Shown here piece after piece: positions 40,339-41,917 of a DNA stretch of 41,917 nucleotides (position 1 is its first letter; each line of letters opens with the position of its first letter). The stretch covers positions 1-41,917 of the forward strand of contig CACHAQ010000012.1 of NCBI GenBank assembly GCA_902577905.1. Direction: 5' to 3'. The stretch is from an uncultured Alphaproteobacteria bacterium. GTDB taxonomy: Bacteria; Pseudomonadota; Alphaproteobacteria; HIMB59; GCA-002718135. The notes beneath the pieces were generated by a model. The model worked only from the letters and a program-made list of their open reading frames with translations, was not told the origin of the DNA and searched no databases. Both the position numbers and the translations under genes were made by a program.

Positions 40339-41917
40339 TACATTGTTTCAGGTGCGCTTATATCAATAATTGAAAATATATCTTTTAAAACAACTCTAAA
40401 TGACTCCAACCAAAATATTTTTGAAATTGTCTTTTCTGCATTTTTTTCATCTATAAAACGAAGTGATTCATTATCTTTACCTTTATTCCAAATTGAATGG
40501 AAATCAGAGGATATTTCTTCTAAGTAATTGATTAGTCTATGTGGTTCATTATAATATGATGATTGATACAACAAATAAGGATAACAAATTAACTTTTTGA
40601 TTAATTTTACCTCCTCATCAGATAGATTTTGTATTGCAGTAAAATTATAATCATTTTTAATTTTTATACCTAATTCGTTTGTTTTATTAATTACTGATGA
40701 AGCTCTAGCGTGTGCATATTGACAGTAAAAAACTTTATTATCTTTATTTTTTTCAACAACAGCATCTAAATCAAAATCAATTGCTGTCTCATTTTTAGTA
40801 GAAATCATGTAGTACCTTATAGGATCTTTTCCAACCTTAGAATGAACATTAGCCAATGTCACAAAATTTCCAGATCTTTTGGACATTTTAATTTTTTGTT
40901 TATTTTGAATTAGACTTACAATCTGACAAGTTAAAATATTTAAATAAGTTTCATCATCTTTAATAGCCTTAATTAACGAGTTCATTCTTGGAATATAACC
41001 AATATGATCAGAACCCCAGATATTGACTAACCTATCAAAATTTCTTTTACATTTATCTAAATGATATGCTGCATCATTTGCAAAATAGGTCCATTCACCA
41101 TTTGATTTTTTTAATGCTCGATCTTCATTGTCTAGTAATTTAGAGGATCTAAATAATAATTGCTCTCTTGGCTCCCAATCAGAATCATCACCCTTTGGTT
41201 TCTCTAAAATACCTTCATATAGTAATTTTTTTTCATCCAAGATTGAAAAAAGTTCGTCAATAATTTTACTTTTTTCTATTTCAGTTTCATGAGTAAATTT
41301 ATCAAATCTTATGTTTATTAATTCTAAATCTGATTTTATGCTTAAAAGTATATTTTTTAATGCGAAATTTTTAAAATATTGAATAGTTTCTTCTTTCTGA
41401 AAGTTTAGCCACTTATCACCATCTTCATTTTTAATTTTTTTGGCAATATCTATTAAGTATTCACCAGGATACTCATCTTCTTCTAACTCAATTTTTTTAT
41501 CAAATAATTGTAAATATCGTTTCAAAAGAGAGTTTGATAATTTATCAATTTGAGAACCTGCATCGTTAACGTAATACTCTCTAGTAACATCAAAACCTGT
41601 TTTAGTATAAAGAGAGCTTAATACATCTCCAAATACAGCACCTCTTATATGAGCTATATGCAATGGTCCAGTTGGATTAGCTGAAACAAATTCGACATTT
41701 ATTTTTCTATCTGCACCATAATTAACATGATTTAAAAAATTTTTACTATAAATTTCTTTTAAACTTCTTAATACAAATTCATCTTTTAGAAAAAAATTTA
41801 TAAAACCATTTTTTGAAACCTCAAAATGATCAATAAATTCGATTGATTTAATTCTATCATTTAGTTCTTTTTCAATATTAAAATTTTCATTAATAATTTT
41901 TCTTCTAACAATTAAAT
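40338..41917 (-). CDS. argS: Arginyl-tRNA synthetase (5' end outside window)
   Basis: The frame remains open to the right edge; the visible part is about 526 codons. The class I motif appears as EFVSANPTGPLHIAHIRGAV just before the internal ATG at 41663, so that ATG is not the start. The HIGH-type motif reads HIAH. KIKMSKRSGNFVTL is the KMSKS-type loop, and the C-terminal anticodon-binding domain ends in KDIFSIIDISAPETM. It charges tRNA-Arg. It begins the SPOR/scpA gene string. Confidence 0.95.
   Translation of the reverse strand, partial: LIVRRKIINENFNIEKELNDRIKSIEFIDHFEVSKNGFINFFLKDEFVLRSLKEIYSKNFLNHVNYGADRKINVEFVSANPTGPLHIAHIRGAVFGDVLSSLYTKTGFDVTREYYVNDAGSQIDKLSNSLLKRYLQLFDKKIELEEDEYPGEYLIDIAKKIKNEDGDKWLNFQKEETIQYFKNFALKNILLSIKSDLELINIRFDKFTHETEIEKSKIIDELFSILDEKKLLYEGILEKPKGDDSDWEPREQLLFRSSKLLDNEDRALKKSNGEWTYFANDAAYHLDKCKRNFDRLVNIWGSDHIGYIPRMNSLIKAIKDDETYLNILTCQIVSLIQNKQKIKMSKRSGNFVTLANVHSKVGKDPIRYYMISTKNETAIDFDLDAVVEKNKDNKVFYCQYAHARASSVINKTNELGIKIKNDYNFTAIQNLSDEEVKLIKKLICYPYLLYQSSYYNEPHRLINYLEEISSDFHSIWNKGKDNESLRFIDEKNAEKTISKIFWLESFRVVLKDIFSIIDISAPETM

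Noticed and set aside
1-41917. tRNA or rRNA genes, insertion sequences, prophage or CRISPR arrays
   Set aside because: I looked through all intergenic spaces, which are short, and saw no cloverleaf, transposase, integrase or regularly spaced repeat.

Overview
The window is AT-rich and very densely packed, with short intergenic spaces, many ATGA/TAATG start-stop overlaps, and all four convergent gene pairs overlapping at their 3' ends. The housekeeping order argS - SPOR-like gene - scpA - scpB - tatABC - serS - pcm, the short cysE-cysK pair and a gcvTHP operon behind a tandem glycine riboswitch point to an alphaproteobacterium with a streamlined genome. Marine groups of the SAR11/HIMB59/AEGEAN-169 kind fit best, but this is inference from composition and synteny. 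I see no rRNA, tRNA, phage, insertion sequence or CRISPR array.

Positions 1-3218: an ABC-2 type exporter (ATPase cut by the left edge, plus permease) with a phytanoyl-CoA dioxygenase-like gene directly behind it, then a convergent bile acid:sodium symporter family transporter.

Positions 3271-19721: a catabolic island of 16 genes in two divergent operons around a 106-bp promoter region at 12139-12244. The leftward operon encodes E1 alpha and beta of a ThDP 2-oxoacid/acetoin dehydrogenase, a nucleoside hydrolase-like protein, a ketose 3-epimerase-like TIM barrel, DhaL and DhaK kinase subunits, a class I LacD/YihT-type aldolase, a beta-hydroxyacid dehydrogenase very like sulfolactaldehyde reductase YihU, an enolase-superfamily sugar acid dehydratase and a hotdog thioesterase. 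The rightward operon encodes an L-fucose-isomerase-family enzyme, a YnjB-like binding protein, two permeases, an ATPase and a cytoplasmic GH51 alpha-L-arabinofuranosidase-like hydrolase. Together they suggest uptake of a glycoside, cytoplasmic cleavage, aldose-ketose isomerisation, C3 epimerisation, C1 phosphorylation by DhaKL, and aldol cleavage to DHAP plus an aldehyde that is then reduced. The YihU-like reductase raises the possibility of a new sulfosugar (sulfoglycolysis-like) route using a DhaKL kinase; a pentose or deoxysugar 1-phosphate route is the main alternative. No regulator is visible in the cluster.

Positions 19802-22528: cysE, cysK and a cystathionine gamma-synthase/lyase family gene, tightly coupled. 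Positions 22525-28485 (minus strand): a MazG-like pyrophosphohydrolase, RseP-type protease, and gcvP, gcvH and gcvT behind a tandem glycine riboswitch. gcvP carries a frameshift in an A8 run.

Positions 28520-35191: a zinc nucleobase deaminase, a strong candidate small RNA with its own terminator on the minus strand, anmK, a Ser/Thr dehydratase, a DjlA-like co-chaperone, a small EF-hand protein, a small membrane protein, a cold-shock protein, rlmJ and a MATE exporter. Positions 35176-41917 (minus strand): pcm, serS, tatC, tatB, tatA, scpB, scpA, a SPOR-like membrane protein and argS, which runs off the right edge. The largest stretch without a protein gene is 29093-29372, which holds the candidate RNA.
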